55,523 nucleotides of DNA, taken from Spirochaetaceae bacterium bin103 (lineage in GTDB: Bacteria > Spirochaetota > Spirochaetia > SZUA-6 > Bin103). Positions 17,373-27,047 of this stretch are shown here, piece by piece. Under the pieces are notes generated by a model. That model saw only the letters and a program-made list of their open reading frames with translations, was not told the origin of the DNA and did not search any database. A program made the translations under genes and the position numbers. The DNA lies in assembly GCA_002238925.1 (NCBI GenBank), contig MPNH01000036.1, forward strand, positions 1-55,523, read 5' to 3'. Numbering within the stretch: position 1 is the first letter of the stretch; the number at the start of each line of letters is the position of its first letter.

Positions 17373-19182
17373 CTACGCGAGCTGGAAGGGAGCGGCCTGG
17401 CGCCCCCCTTCCGGCAGCACCGACGGGAGGTGGACGTTCAGCAGGTAGGGCCGGCGCTCTCGCTGGACCATCTCCAGGCCCGCCCGCAGCGCGTCCGGCA
17501 ACTCCGCCTCCGAGCGGATGTCGCGTCCTTCCACACCATACGCCCGGGCGACCCCGACCAGGTCGATGCCGTCGAGCACCACCCCCGGCCACTCGCCGGC
17601 CGCGCCCATCGCGCCCTCGGAAGCAACCCGAACGAAGCTGCCGGCGACGACCCCGTAGCCGCAGTTGTTGGGCACCACGTAAAGCACCGGCACGCGATGA
17701 TGGGCGGCGGTCCAGAACGCGGTGTCCGCGTACAACACCGAGCCGTCGCCGACCACGCCGATCACCGGCACGTCGGGCGCCGCCAGCTTGACGCCGAGCG
17801 CGGCGCCCATGCCGTAGCCCTCGGAACCGCCCGCCTGCGGGATGTACTCGGAGCGCCCCGGCGGCTGGATGCCGCCCATCCACGCCCACAGGGCGAAGTT
17901 CTCCATGGTGACATGGGCGCCGCCGGCCGCCTCGGCCGCTTTGTGGATCTCGTCCGCCAGCACCCAGGCGCGCACGGCCCCGTCCGGCGCCGGCTCTGTC
18001 TGGCGCGTCGCATGCCTCCGTGAGCGTTCTTCTTCCGCCGCCTGCAAGGCACGTTCACGCCGTTCGGCGAACGCGGTCGCGGTCGCCGCGCCGGCCGCGC
18101 CCGATCCGGCATCCAGCCACGCCTCCAGGCGTTCGAGCATGCGCGCCTCGTCGGCCACCACCGCCGCACTCAGCCCCTCCATGTTGGTGAAGTTCTCGAC
18201 GTCCGGGCCGACCGCCACCACCCGCGCGTGGGGAAACTTGCGGTAGGCCGCCTGCGCGCGCGAGAAGCTGTGCTGCCGCACGCCGATCGCCAGCACGAAA
18301 TCGGGATCGAGCGCCGCCAGGTCCTTGCCGTGCAGCGGATGGTTGGGCTGCACCGCGCGGTTGAACTGGTCGCCGTCGGCAACTCGGGCGCCGACCCGGG
18401 CGGCGAACGCGTCCAGCAGGGGCGCGGCGGCGGCCTTCCCCATGCCGTCGCCCCCCCACAGCAGCCGGGGGCGCGCCACCGCTCTTCCAGATGCCGTCGC
18501 CCACGTACAGCAGCGGGCGCTGCGCACCTGCGAGCGCCCGCATCACCGCCTCGACCTCGGCGTCGCTCGGGTAGCCGGCGCGCAGCTCCGGCAGCGGCCC
18601 CTCGATGATGGCGGCCTCGATCGGCTGCATGCCGATGGCGTCCTCGTAGATCGCCAGGTGCACCGGTCCGACCGGCGGCGTCATGGCGGTGAGCACCGCG
18701 CGGTACACCGCGTGCGCCAGCCCGGCCGGGTCGATGACTGCCCAGCTCGCCTTCACGTAGGGAGCCGACAGGTAGGTGGGGCCGAAGCTGTGGTCGATGT
18801 GGTGCCCCCAGCCGCGCTTGTCCACCGCGCTGCCGGTGTCGGCCGCGTAGGTCAGGGTCACCACCGGCAGCTTCGCATTCCACACGTTCAGCATCTGGCC
18901 GAGCGACTGGCCGAGACCGGCGTCCAGGTGTGCGAGCATCACCGCCGGCCGCGGCCCCACCTGGGCGTAGCCGCCCGCCATCGACGTCACCACGCCTTCG
19001 TGCAGCCCCAGGATGCCGTGGATTCCGGCGTGGCCGTACAACGCGTCGAAGAACGCCGCCTCGTGCGAGCCGGTGTTGTTGAATACGTAGCGGACGCCGA
19101 GGGCGGCGAGCTGTTCCACCACCACCTGCGACGGCGTCCCGGTAAACGGCCGGGTGGAACCCGCCGCGGTTACATGAGTCAT
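17373..19182 (-). pseudogene. Thiamine diphosphate-dependent enzyme of the acetolactate synthase/benzoylformate decarboxylase type, frame-broken
   Basis: The N-terminal TPP domain starts at ATG 19182 (GVRYVFNNTGSHEAAFFDAL; LGLHEGVVTSMAGGYAQ, with the catalytic Glu in LHEG). The central and C-terminal parts (ARVVAVGPDVENF; SEGYGMGAALGVKLA; VVGDGSVLYADTAFW to VVPNN, the GDG...NN TPP motif) are in another frame. The switch lies at a 49-base imperfect duplication (18434-18531): LLYVGDGIWKSG is followed by a degenerate second version, LLWGGDGMGKAA. Deleting one copy restores one protein of about 585 residues. It is convergent with the Ldh-like gene, eight bases away. The substrate is unknown; it could be a 2-oxo acid decarboxylase. 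Confidence 0.8.
18434..18531 (-). repeat. 49-base imperfect tandem duplication inside the TPP enzyme gene
   Basis: ATGCCGTCGCCC occurs at 18442 and 18491 on the + strand, with matching flanks at the same offset (acagcagc). On the coding strand the inner copy differs by changes to G (TACGTGGGC against TGGGGGGGC; CATCTGG against CATGGGG). The length is not a multiple of three, so the reading frame shifts here. Confidence 0.6.
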
Positions 19183-19280
19183 GCCCAGTGTTGTATCACA
19201 CTGCCTCCACACCGCAAGCCTTGGCGTTCACGGCCGAGCGCCCGGCCGGTCATGCCCGGCGGGAGCGGCACTTCTGCGCG

Positions 19281-20178
19281 CTATCGTCCGCGCAGCGCCG
19301 GGGTCCAGCAGCGTTGGCCGGCATCCGCCTTGGCGCGGTCCATGCGCGCCAGGATGGCGAGCCCGAGCAGGGCGACCTGCTGCGCGGCGTCGTGGCCGGC
19401 GCCGGCGCGGAATTTCTCGCCGGTTACCATGTTGTCGGCCACCGAGCAGATCGAGCCGCCGCGCTTGCCGAACAGCAGCGGCAGGGTGACCAGCGCCGCC
19501 GACTCACGGTCGCCGCTGAGTACCCCGGCGCGGCGGTAGTAGTCGAGCACTTCCAGGTGGCGCGGCTGCAGGTAGCCGCCCACTGACGGGCGCCCGACGC
19601 CGCAGAAATCGCTGTCGCTGGAGCGGGTAATGCCGACGTGGTAGCGGACGCCGAGGTCTTCGCCGGCCTGCGCGAGGGCGAGCACGATCTCGGGGCTGGC
19701 GACGGCCGGGTAGGAGGGTTCGACGTAGCCGCGGGTCATGCCTTCGTCGCGCACCACCCCCTGGCTAATCACCACGTCGCCCGGGCGCACCGATTCGTGC
19801 ATGCCGCCGGAACCGCCCAGGCGCAGGTAGGCACTGGCACCGGTGTGCTCCAGGAACTCGTGCAGGATCAGCTCCGCTTCAGGTGAGCCGCTGCCGCCGC
19901 TGACCACGCTGACGTGGGCGTCTTCGTACCAGCCGCTGTAGGTGGTGAACATGCCGGTGCGCGCCACCAATTCGGCGTCGCGCAGGCTGCCGGCAACCTG
20001 CTTTGCCGTCCTCGTCGTAGGCGCACAGCGGGTCGCGCACGGTCACGATCACGTAGTCGCCGATGCGGCTCGGGTCGATGCCGGTCAGCGCCGGCTTGCC
20101 GTCGATCAACAGGCCGCGGCGCGGCACGTTGGCGGCATACTCGTACTGCCGGTAGAGCTTGTCCACCGCCTCAGACAT
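19281..20178 (-). pseudogene. Uridine phosphorylase-like nucleoside phosphorylase, frameshifted
   Basis: PNP/UDP family 1 phosphorylase, which cleaves nucleosides with phosphate to ribose 1-phosphate and base. Two frames together cover the family. From ATG 20178 comes MSEAVDKLYRQYEYAANVPR and GDYVIVTVRDPLCAYDEDGK. From about base 20000 the next frame gives QVAGSLRDAELVARTGMF, VVSGGSGSPEAELILHEFLE, LRLGGSGGMH (phosphate site) and SADNMVTGEKFRAG-like sequence near the end. One inserted or two deleted bases near 20003 explain the break; there is no G-run here. The start 20178 is preferred because AAGGAGG lies nine bases upstream. It overlaps the end of the YjbQ gene by eight bases, so it belongs to the same operon. 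Confidence 0.78.
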
Positions 20179-20605
20179 CGTCCGCATCCTCCTTGCGCGG
20201 GGCGGTCGCCGGCACCGGTTGCAGGTAGAGCTGGCGGTCGCGCGGGCCGTCGAATTCCATGAAGTAGACCGCCTGCGAGTGGCCGAGCTGCAGCGCGCCG
20301 CCGTCGATGATCAGGCTCAGCGAGACGCCGGTCAGCGCCGACTTGATGTGGCCGGCGGCGTCCTGCGGGGTGTCGTGCTGATGCTTGAAGTCGATCCGCG
20401 TCGGCACCAGCCGGTTCAGCTCGTCGGCCACGTCCTCCAGCCCGAGCGGGTCCGGGAACGACAGCACGGTAAGGCCGGCGGTGGTGTGCGGAATGGTGGC
20501 GACCAGCACGCCGGAGCGTAGCCCGCTGGCCGCCACCGCGGCGTGCAGGGCGTCGGTTACCTCGTGCGGGCCGTTGCCGGTGGTGCGAAAGCGGTGAATG
20601 TGCAT
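20171..20605 (-). CDS. YjbQ/UPF0047 family protein
   Basis: A 144-residue YjbQ-family protein. Family marks are LVATIPHTTAGLTV (conserved His), RIDFKHQHDTPQDAAGHIKS, and GHSQAVYFMEFDGPRDRQLY near the end. Some members have weak thiamin phosphate synthase activity in genetic tests, but the biological role is unclear. The ATG at 20605 is four bases after the SIS gene's end, and its stop overlaps the phosphorylase start. Co-translation with nucleoside and sugar genes is evident. I would not infer a thiamin role from the sequence alone. Confidence 0.88.
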   Translation of the reverse strand: MHIHRFRTTGNGPHEVTDALHAAVAASGLRSGVLVATIPHTTAGLTVLSFPDPLGLEDVADELNRLVPTRIDFKHQHDTPQDAAGHIKSALTGVSLSLIIDGGALQLGHSQAVYFMEFDGPRDRQLYLQPVPATAPRKEDADDV

Positions 20606-20609
20606 GGTG

Positions 20610-21761
20610 TCAGTCTTCCTTGATCGGGAGTAGTTGCGAGTGCCGGGTGGTGGCGCCGTCGCGGCAGTCGCGCCAGCGGCCGCGCGCGCCGCGGCCATAC
20701 TCGGCGCCCTGTTCGGCGCTGAGCCAGGCGGCGAACAGCGCCAGGGCGGCGGCATAGGGGAGGGTGGAGAGGAGGTCGTCGTCACCGGTGGTCAGCGCGA
20801 CAGCGTGCCGTAATTCGCCGGACAGGTCGGGGCTGGTCAGAATCCGGTAGGGGCGGCCGAGATGCTGCAGGAGCGGCTCGATCTCACGCACCCGGCTGTG
20901 GTCGCGCGCTGGGGACGGGCACAACACGAGCGTGGCGCATGCCTCCGGGTCGCCGGAGAAGTAGTCGAGGTGCACCCACTCCTCCACGTCTTGGTCGATT
21001 GCGGGCACGCCGGTTGCCTCCAGCAGCTTCGCCCGTCCGTAAGCGGCCGCGGCACGGGCCGGGCCGCCGGCCAGGAGCTCGTAGCGCCGGTGACCGCGCC
21101 ACTTCCGTGCCAGTTCGGCCAGCTGCGGCTCGACCGCGGGCAGCATGCGCGCGAGCAGGTCGGCGGAACGGAGTATACCGGTGCGCAGGCGGTCCGTTTC
21201 CGTCTGGTGGAAGCGGCCGCGCACCTCGCCGATGCGCACGGCGAGCAGGTAGAGCGCGGCCGCGCACAGGAAGAACGAGCGCACGCCGGGCGCCGCCGCG
21301 AACGGCGGCAGCGTGATCGGCAGACACCGTTCGGCGGCGTGCGCCAAGCGGCTGTCCGGGTTCGCGGTCAGCGCGACCGTGATGGCGCCGCGCCGCCGCC
21401 ACTGCTGCGCCGCCTCCACCGTGCGTGCCACGTCCCCGGACGAGCTGACGGCGATCACCAGCGGGGTATGCGGATGGCGGGCGCCTGGCAACTCGGGTTC
21501 GAAGCGGGCCGCCTGCATCGCGGTTAGCGCCCGGCACGGGATGCCGGTGAGCCGCACCCATGCCGCGCGCACCAGTTGGCCGGCGATCTGCGAGTCGCCG
21601 CAGCCGGTAAGGATCACCTCGCGCAGGGCGAAGATCGCCGGCGTCGGCAGCAGGGTGCGGGTGGCCGCTTCGAGGGCCTCGTACTGACCGGCGAGCAATT
21701 CGGGCAAGCTGAACACCTGGGCGCGCATCGCGTTGCCGGCGCCGGCTGCGGGCGTACTCAT
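20610..21761 (-). CDS. SIS-domain (phosphosugar isomerase-like) protein
   Basis: A 383-residue protein with two SIS-like halves related to GlmS C-terminal and AgaS proteins. The first half has VILTGCGDSQIAGQLVRAAW and LVIAVSSSGDVARTVEAAQ, the sugar phosphate-binding loops. The second has RYELLAGGPARAAAAYGRAK and a catalytic-type Glu region, VEEWVHLDYFSG. It probably isomerises or deaminates a phosphorylated sugar in the cytosol. Its ATG overlaps the PfkB stop (ATGA) and its stop is four bases before YjbQ. A kinase plus isomerase pair suggests a sugar entering as a free sugar from nucleoside or glycoside breakdown. Confidence 0.82.
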   Translation of the reverse strand: MSTPAAGAGNAMRAQVFSLPELLAGQYEALEAATRTLLPTPAIFALREVILTGCGDSQIAGQLVRAAWVRLTGIPCRALTAMQAARFEPELPGARHPHTPLVIAVSSSGDVARTVEAAQQWRRRGAITVALTANPDSRLAHAAERCLPITLPPFAAAPGVRSFFLCAAALYLLAVRIGEVRGRFHQTETDRLRTGILRSADLLARMLPAVEPQLAELARKWRGHRRYELLAGGPARAAAAYGRAKLLEATGVPAIDQDVEEWVHLDYFSGDPEACATLVLCPSPARDHSRVREIEPLLQHLGRPYRILTSPDLSGELRHAVALTTGDDDLLSTLPYAAALALFAAWLSAEQGAEYGRGARGRWRDCRDGATTRHSQLLPIKED

Positions 21762-23219
21762 GGCTTTGCACCCGCGCGCGTGGCGAGTCCGAATGCGCCA
21801 TCGCTGGCGCCGCGTGCACCGCTGCCGGCCTCGCCGACGCCGAGTGCACTGCCACGCCGAGCCCTCCCGCGAGCGGGAGCCGCTCGGTTCGGGACGCCGC
21901 CACCCGAAATCCCGCAACGGAGTGCGCGTCCAGGCGCCACTCCGGCGCCGGAGTCGCCGCGAGGAAGCGCACCACTGCCGAATTCGCCGCCGTCGCCGGA
22001 TGCGCGGCACGGGCGTGCCATACCGCGGGCGGGCGTCGCGTCCGATGGCAGCGCGCCGACCGGGGAACCGCGGCGGGCCTGGTCAGGGCCCGGTGCACTG
22101 CCAAGCGGCCCGGCGCCGCGCGGCGCGCCATCTCGCAGGCGGGCCAGCAGCGCATCGCGGCGCCGCCGCCACTCGCTGCGGCAGGCGTCCAGGCGGGGCG
22201 GCGGCCCATGCTGCGTCAGCATCAGCGCTGCGGCGGCGGCTGCGCCGCAGCCGGCGCGCAGCCAGTCCTCGCCGGCGGCGACCGCCGCCAGCAGCGCGCC
22301 GCCAAACGCGTTGCCGGCGCCGGTCGCGTCGACCACCGCGGCCGGGGAGGCCTGTATGTACCGGAATTCGGCGGGCGGGCGGGCGGGCAGTGCGCCGTGC
22401 GGGCCGAGCCGCGATGCAACGCCGCCGACCCCGGTCGTCACCACGCGGGGGGGGCGGTCGGAGGCGCGCGTGCGCGCCGAGCCGCAATGCAACGCCGCCG
22501 ACACCGGTCGTCAGCAGGCGGGCGGCGATTTCCCGTGCCTCCGCGATTGGCGCCTCCGGACGCGTCGGCGTCGGCACCCCGGGAGGCGTCTGGATATCGA
22601 GCGGCGTCCACTCTCCCTGCGTCGTGCACAGGCGGCGGCCCTCGGCCAGGTTGAGAGACACCACGTCCACGTTGGCCAAGCGGGCAGCGACCGCCGGCCA
22701 CCGCGCGGTGGCGGCGGCGGCCGCGTGCAGTTCCCACAGCACCACCGCTCCGGTGGCGGCGCGCAGGGCCGCGGCCTCGCGCCAGAACGCGGCGTCGTGA
22801 TCGCGGAACACGTAGTATCCGCGGGCCGCCCGGTAGGCGGCGGGCAGGCGGTCGATGCGCGGCCTCATGCGTGTGAAGTGCTGCTCGCCGAACACGGGTG
22901 ATTCGGTGCGGGTGTCCTCGCCGTGGTAGACCACGGTGCTGCGCGGCGTCCGGCAGCCGCGCGGTTCCAGGCCGGCGGTGTCGATGCCGTTGGCGCCGAA
23001 CCAGGCGTCGTGGGTGGAGCCGGCAAAGTCGTCTCCGACACCGCAGGCGATGCCGACGTTGCGCGCGGCCAGCCGCAGGCCCGCGGCAGCGTAGGTGCCG
23101 GCGCCGCCGAGTACGCCGCGCCGCTCGCCGCCGGCTGCGAAGCGCAGGTCATCCACGATCACGTGGGAGAGCACCACGTAGTCGACGCGCCGCACCGCGT
23201 CACCGCCGTCCCTGTTCAC
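21758..23219 (-). pseudogene. PfkB-family carbohydrate kinase (MAK32-like), frame broken by a duplication
   Basis: PfkB-fold sugar kinase. The N-terminal half (VVLSHVIVDDLRF, GVLGGAGTYAAAGLRLA, RSTVVYHGEDTR, YYVFRDHDAAFW) is in the frame from GTG 23219. The C-terminal half (VVDATGAGNAFGGALLAAV) is in another frame after a 73-base imperfect duplication at 22403-22548. The normal signature is DTGAGD, whose last Asp is the catalytic base; here it is Asn (GAGN), as in MAK32-like proteins. The last 120 residues are a Gly/Ala/Pro-rich tail without family likeness, ending on the SIS start (ATGA). The start is uncertain; another GTG lies eight codons in. Removing one copy of the repeat would restore one frame. 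Confidence 0.75.
22403..22548 (-). repeat. 73-base imperfect tandem duplication in the PfkB gene
   Basis: The + strand reads gccgagccgcgatgcaacgc from 22403 and gccgagccgcaatgcaacgc from 22476, offset 73, with further matches to the right. The protein-level echo is TTGVGGVALRLG then TTGVGGVASRLG. A run of eight G lies at the junction. The unit is not a multiple of three, which shifts the kinase frame. Confidence 0.7.
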
Positions 23220-23312
23220 TCGGTACCGGATTCAGCATCATGGGCGCGCGACCGCACAGCCGCGCAGCCGCACAATAGAACAACCGCCAAAAAGAACAAC
23301 GAGGAACCAGCC

Positions 23313-24308
23313 ATCGACGCCAAGCATACCGCCGAATCCACCGCCTTGTTCATTGATTGCGACCCGGGCATGGACGACGCTCTGGCGCTGATCGTCGCGC
23401 TCAAGACGGCGAATCTGCGCTTGTGCGCCGTGACCAGCGTGTCCGGCAACCTGCCGGCCGAGCGCTGCTACCGCAACATCCATACCATCCTGCAATTGAT
23501 GAAAGTGCCCGCGACCGGCCCAACGGGCGTGTGCACCGGCCGTGGTGGACCGCATCCGCTGGTACGGGAGCTGGCGCACGACCCATTTTCGCATGGTGCC
23601 GACGGGCTCGGCGAGACCGGTTTGCCCGCCGCCCCGCTGCCGCCGGCCACCGCCTACGCGCCCAACCTGCTGGTGGAACACGCGCGCCGCCACGCCGAAC
23701 AGGGCGACCCGCTCACCGTGGTGGCGCTCGGCCCGCTCACCAACATCGCGCTGGCGCTGCGCATGGAGCCGCGCCTGGCGCAGCTCGTCAAACGCCTGAT
23801 CGTGCTCGGCGGCGCCTTCGGGCTGCAGCGCGAGGCAGCCCTCAACGCCACCGGCGACAACCCGGTGAGCGAGTGGAACTTCTACGTCGACCCGGAGGCC
23901 GCCCGCCAGGTACTGCACGGGGGCTTCGAGCTGGTCGCGGTGGGGCTCGACGTGGCCACGCACCGCGGCCTGCTGCTGACCGCGGCGGACGAACAGGATC
24001 TGCGCGCCTGCGGCCGCGCCGAGGCCCGGGTCGCCTGCAGCATGCTCGATTTCGTGACCGGGCGCGGCTTCGCCAGTTATTGTGTACTGATCGATTCCTG
24101 CGCCATCGCGGCGGCGGCGCGGCCCGATCTGATCGAGACGGTTGCGCTGCACTGCGACGTGGAGACGCGCGGCGAGCTGACCCGCGGGCAGACCGTGGTC
24201 GACATCCGCGACAACTTCCGCTGGGGGCACCTGCCGCAAGTGCACGCCGCCCGCGACGCCGACTTCCCCGCCCTGCGCCGGTTCATCGTCCACACGCTCA
24301 TGGCCTGA
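23313..24308 (+). CDS. Inosine/uridine-preferring nucleoside hydrolase family protein
   Basis: A 331-residue nucleoside hydrolase, which cleaves the N-glycosidic bond of ribonucleosides. The calcium site is FIDCDPGMDDALAL; VVALGPLTNIALAL and EWNFYVDPEAARQVL are also typical. The C-terminal calcium Asp is probably in CVLIDSCAIAA. There is no signal peptide. The start is unusual: no ATG, GTG or TTG lies at the expected place. GAGGA at 23301 sits eight bases before an ATC (23313), which I take as the start; the next option is TTG at 23346, which cuts into the fold. It is divergent from the PfkB-SIS-YjbQ-phosphorylase operon and overlaps the GH116 stop by 11 bases. Confidence 0.85.
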   Translation: MDAKHTAESTALFIDCDPGMDDALALIVALKTANLRLCAVTSVSGNLPAERCYRNIHTILQLMKVPATGPTGVCTGRGGPHPLVRELAHDPFSHGADGLGETGLPAAPLPPATAYAPNLLVEHARRHAEQGDPLTVVALGPLTNIALALRMEPRLAQLVKRLIVLGGAFGLQREAALNATGDNPVSEWNFYVDPEAARQVLHGGFELVAVGLDVATHRGLLLTAADEQDLRACGRAEARVACSMLDFVTGRGFASYCVLIDSCAIAAAARPDLIETVALHCDVETRGELTRGQTVVDIRDNFRWGHLPQVHAARDADFPALRRFIVHTLMA

Positions 24309-26970
24309 GTTCCAGGCGCAGCACACTGCCCGCTTCCAGGCGAGCCGGCTCGGCAAGAATCACCGACTGCTGCCGCCGGGTGTTCGGCAGCGCCCGGCCG
24401 TCCAGTGTCGCGGCAATCGCGCCTGGTTCGAGCAGCGGGCCGGCGTTGAAGCGTTGCAAGGCAATCGATCCAAAATGCACTGACAGGACCATCCGGTCCA
24501 CGTTCAATTGCACCGTTCCCCACGCGGACTGCAGGCACCAGAAGAAGCGATGCGCCGGGCGGTCTTGCATGGGATGGAAGCCGATTTCGCCCGTCGTCAT
24601 GTCGAACTCGAAGCCGCTGAGAACGGGCAGCAGCGCGTAGGAGGACATGGCGCGGGCGTAGTTGCTGCCGCACTCCATTTCGTTCCACGGGTTGCGCTTC
24701 TCGCCGTCGTAGCGGGCGCGGATCGCCTCCACGACGGCGATTCCCTCGTCGACCAGCCCTTCCTGAATCATGTGGCCGGCGGCCTGGTACTCGAAGCCGC
24801 TCATCGTCTCCTCGGCGAACGGGATAACGGAGTTCGGCCGCCCGCGCGGGTAGGAGCAGGTCAGCATGCCGGACTCGTCGTTCAGGCTGAACACGCGGCG
24901 CGGGTTGAAGGTGTGCCGCATCTGTCGGACGAAGTTGTAGCGAAACACCGAGCGCAGCGCCGTGCGCCTCTGCTGCGGATCGAATATCTCGCCGAGCCCG
25001 GCGATGTTGGCATGCCACTGGGCGACCACCTGGTCGATGCCGCAGCCCTCTGCGACCTGGTAGTTGATCTGCCCGCCGGCCGCGTCCCAGTACTCGTCCC
25101 AGTCGCGGCGGGCGGCGGTGCGGCCGGTGCCGGCGTCGACCACGGTGGCATCGTTATCGATCAGCTCCTCCAGGATGTCCTTGTTGGCCAGGTCGATGAG
25201 CTGGTGGTAGTACTCGCCGTTGAACAAGTGGGCATCCACCCAGCGTTTCCCGCTGTGGAACAAGGAGCGGTACTCGGCTGCGGCATCCGCATCCTCCAGG
25301 TGCTCGGCCATCTCCGCGGCCGCCTTCAGGGCTGCCAGGTAGAAGCCGGTAAGCCAGGAGTTGGGGCCGAACAGCTCGGTGTCGAGGGTGTGGTGCTGCC
25401 GGCCCTCCAGCACGCCGTCGCGATCGCGGTCCCAGCGGTCGCGGTTGTCCGGCGACCAGGCAAACGCCATGCTCTTCTTGACGGCCGGCCACAGCCGGGC
25501 CAGCCAATCGCTGTCCCCGGAGATCTTCCAATCCCGGTACACCTTGACGATGCCGCCGAACTGGCCGTCGGCGCACGGCCGGAACGATGACCGTCCGCGC
25601 CCGAGGGGGAGCTGAAGGCGAAAGCTCATGCCGCCGTCGTCGCGCAGGTTGTAGCGGTAGTCGGCGTCGCGCATGCCGCGTTCCAGCCGCGGGAACAGGA
25701 ACGGCAGCGCGTACGCGTAGTTCCACACGTGGGTGCAGCTCCCCTCGCAGCATATCTCGTCGGGGTGGCAGCCCTCGAAGCCGTACAAGGTGCCGTCCTG
25801 CAGACGCAGCATGGTCGGGCTCTTGAGCACCGACAGGTTCGCGGACACGGCATCGACCACGGCTGCCGGCAGCGTCGAAGAGAACAGCGCTTCCTTGAAC
25901 GACACGGTCTCCCGGTACAGCCGGTCCCAGTTCGATAACGCGTAATGCGCCGCCTCTTGCGAGTCCTTCCACAGCGTGGCGTAGTAATTTCGCCAACTGT
26001 TGCCCGCCGGGCTCCCGTTCGCAGGATCGCTGCCCGGATCGCTCGGCGCCGGATTCCAGTAGTTGGTGTAGACGGGAAAGTTCCAGGCCAGCACGAATCG
26101 CGCCCGCCCGGTCGAATGCGCATCCACCTGCAGATGCGCCGCCAGCAGGCAGTGGGCGCTGCGCAGGCTCGCGCCGCGGGCGTGGATCTCCTCCTCGTAG
26201 TCCCGGTTCGCCAACCTGCCCGGCGCCGACAGGTCGCGCCAGTAGGCGGTCACGTCATCGACCCAGATGCCCTTGTAGGCGGCCCGGCGCCAGTACTCCT
26301 GGCAGCTGACGTCGGGTGCGTCGGTGGCAACGGTCATGTCTCCCGCCGCCGGGCCATCCGCTCCCGCACCGCGCGCCCGCATCCCGATCATGGACAGCCC
26401 GTCGATCCGCTGAAAGCGGTTGACCTTGGCGGCTCCCGGCACCGGGTTGTTGACCGACAGGCAAACGGTATAGGTCAGCGCCGCGTCTTGAGGATTGTGG
26501 ATTTCGACCTCGAAGAACGCCGCCGGGATGCTGGAGTCGTCCTCGTTCAACGGAATGAAGGGGTTGAATGCGGTAACGGCCACGGCACCGGGGAAGGCGT
26601 CGTCATTCAGCGTAAGCGTGGCGACAGGAAACTCGCCGCGAAAGCTCGCCGTGCGGAAGTGCGGCGCCGCGGAAAGGAAGCTGCGCGGCGGCCCCGATCC
26701 GAACGGCGTGCTGCCGGCGCCCGCCTTCAGGCTGCCGGTATAAGGCGGCAGCAGATCGCCCTGCAACACCCGCGCATCAAGCACCTCGCCGTCTCGCTCC
26801 GCCTTGACGGCAAAGTGGGTGTAGCCGTTGGCGCTACCCTTGTTGGGCCGGTTGAATATCTCCCAGTCGACCAAGCGTCCGTCCCCGGCCAAGCCGATAC
26901 AGCCGCTGCCGATCCCTCCCATCGGAAACGATATCTCCCCGGTCTTCGACCCTTCATAGACGAACGCCAT
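24298..26970 (-). CDS. GH116 glycosidase (GBA2/bile-acid glucosidase-like)
   Basis: An 890-residue protein with a GBA2-type N-terminal beta domain (FPMGGIGSGCIGLAGDGRLV) and a C-terminal alpha/alpha barrel. The nucleophile Glu is probably the one in CCEGSCTHVWNYAYALP (about 407). The acid/base Asp is probably in HHTLDTELFGPNSW (about 529). Characterised GH116 enzymes remove beta-linked glucose, xylose or N-acetylglucosamine from lipids or oligosaccharides. No signal peptide is seen, so substrates must enter first. The ATG at 26970 lies six bases after a ParE fragment. With no promoter in that gap, expression may come from the ParD promoter. It is convergent with, and overlaps, the nucleoside hydrolase gene. 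Confidence 0.88.
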   Translation of the reverse strand: MAFVYEGSKTGEISFPMGGIGSGCIGLAGDGRLVDWEIFNRPNKGSANGYTHFAVKAERDGEVLDARVLQGDLLPPYTGSLKAGAGSTPFGSGPPRSFLSAAPHFRTASFRGEFPVATLTLNDDAFPGAVAVTAFNPFIPLNEDDSSIPAAFFEVEIHNPQDAALTYTVCLSVNNPVPGAAKVNRFQRIDGLSMIGMRARGAGADGPAAGDMTVATDAPDVSCQEYWRRAAYKGIWVDDVTAYWRDLSAPGRLANRDYEEEIHARGASLRSAHCLLAAHLQVDAHSTGRARFVLAWNFPVYTNYWNPAPSDPGSDPANGSPAGNSWRNYYATLWKDSQEAAHYALSNWDRLYRETVSFKEALFSSTLPAAVVDAVSANLSVLKSPTMLRLQDGTLYGFEGCHPDEICCEGSCTHVWNYAYALPFLFPRLERGMRDADYRYNLRDDGGMSFRLQLPLGRGRSSFRPCADGQFGGIVKVYRDWKISGDSDWLARLWPAVKKSMAFAWSPDNRDRWDRDRDGVLEGRQHHTLDTELFGPNSWLTGFYLAALKAAAEMAEHLEDADAAAEYRSLFHSGKRWVDAHLFNGEYYHQLIDLANKDILEELIDNDATVVDAGTGRTAARRDWDEYWDAAGGQINYQVAEGCGIDQVVAQWHANIAGLGEIFDPQQRRTALRSVFRYNFVRQMRHTFNPRRVFSLNDESGMLTCSYPRGRPNSVIPFAEETMSGFEYQAAGHMIQEGLVDEGIAVVEAIRARYDGEKRNPWNEMECGSNYARAMSSYALLPVLSGFEFDMTTGEIGFHPMQDRPAHRFFWCLQSAWGTVQLNVDRMVLSVHFGSIALQRFNAGPLLEPGAIAATLDGRALPNTRRQQSVILAEPARLEAGSVLRLELRP

Positions 26971-26975
26971 CGACG

Positions 26976-27047
26976 TCAGTGGTCCGTGCGCAGGAGGCGG
27001 GCGAGCTCAGCTTCCGCGGTTTCGGTGAGCTGGTAGCCGGCCGTCAA
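26976..27047 (-). pseudogene. ParE/RelE-type toxin N-terminal stub
   Basis: Twenty-three codons from a TTG that overlaps the ParD stop: TAGYQLTETAEAELARLL, then RTDH and TGA. The YxLTxxAExEL pattern is the usual start of ParE toxins. The remaining roughly 70 residues, with the catalytic or gyrase-binding part, are missing, and the GH116 gene begins six bases later. This is a truncated, non-functional toxin next to an intact antitoxin. Confidence 0.6.
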
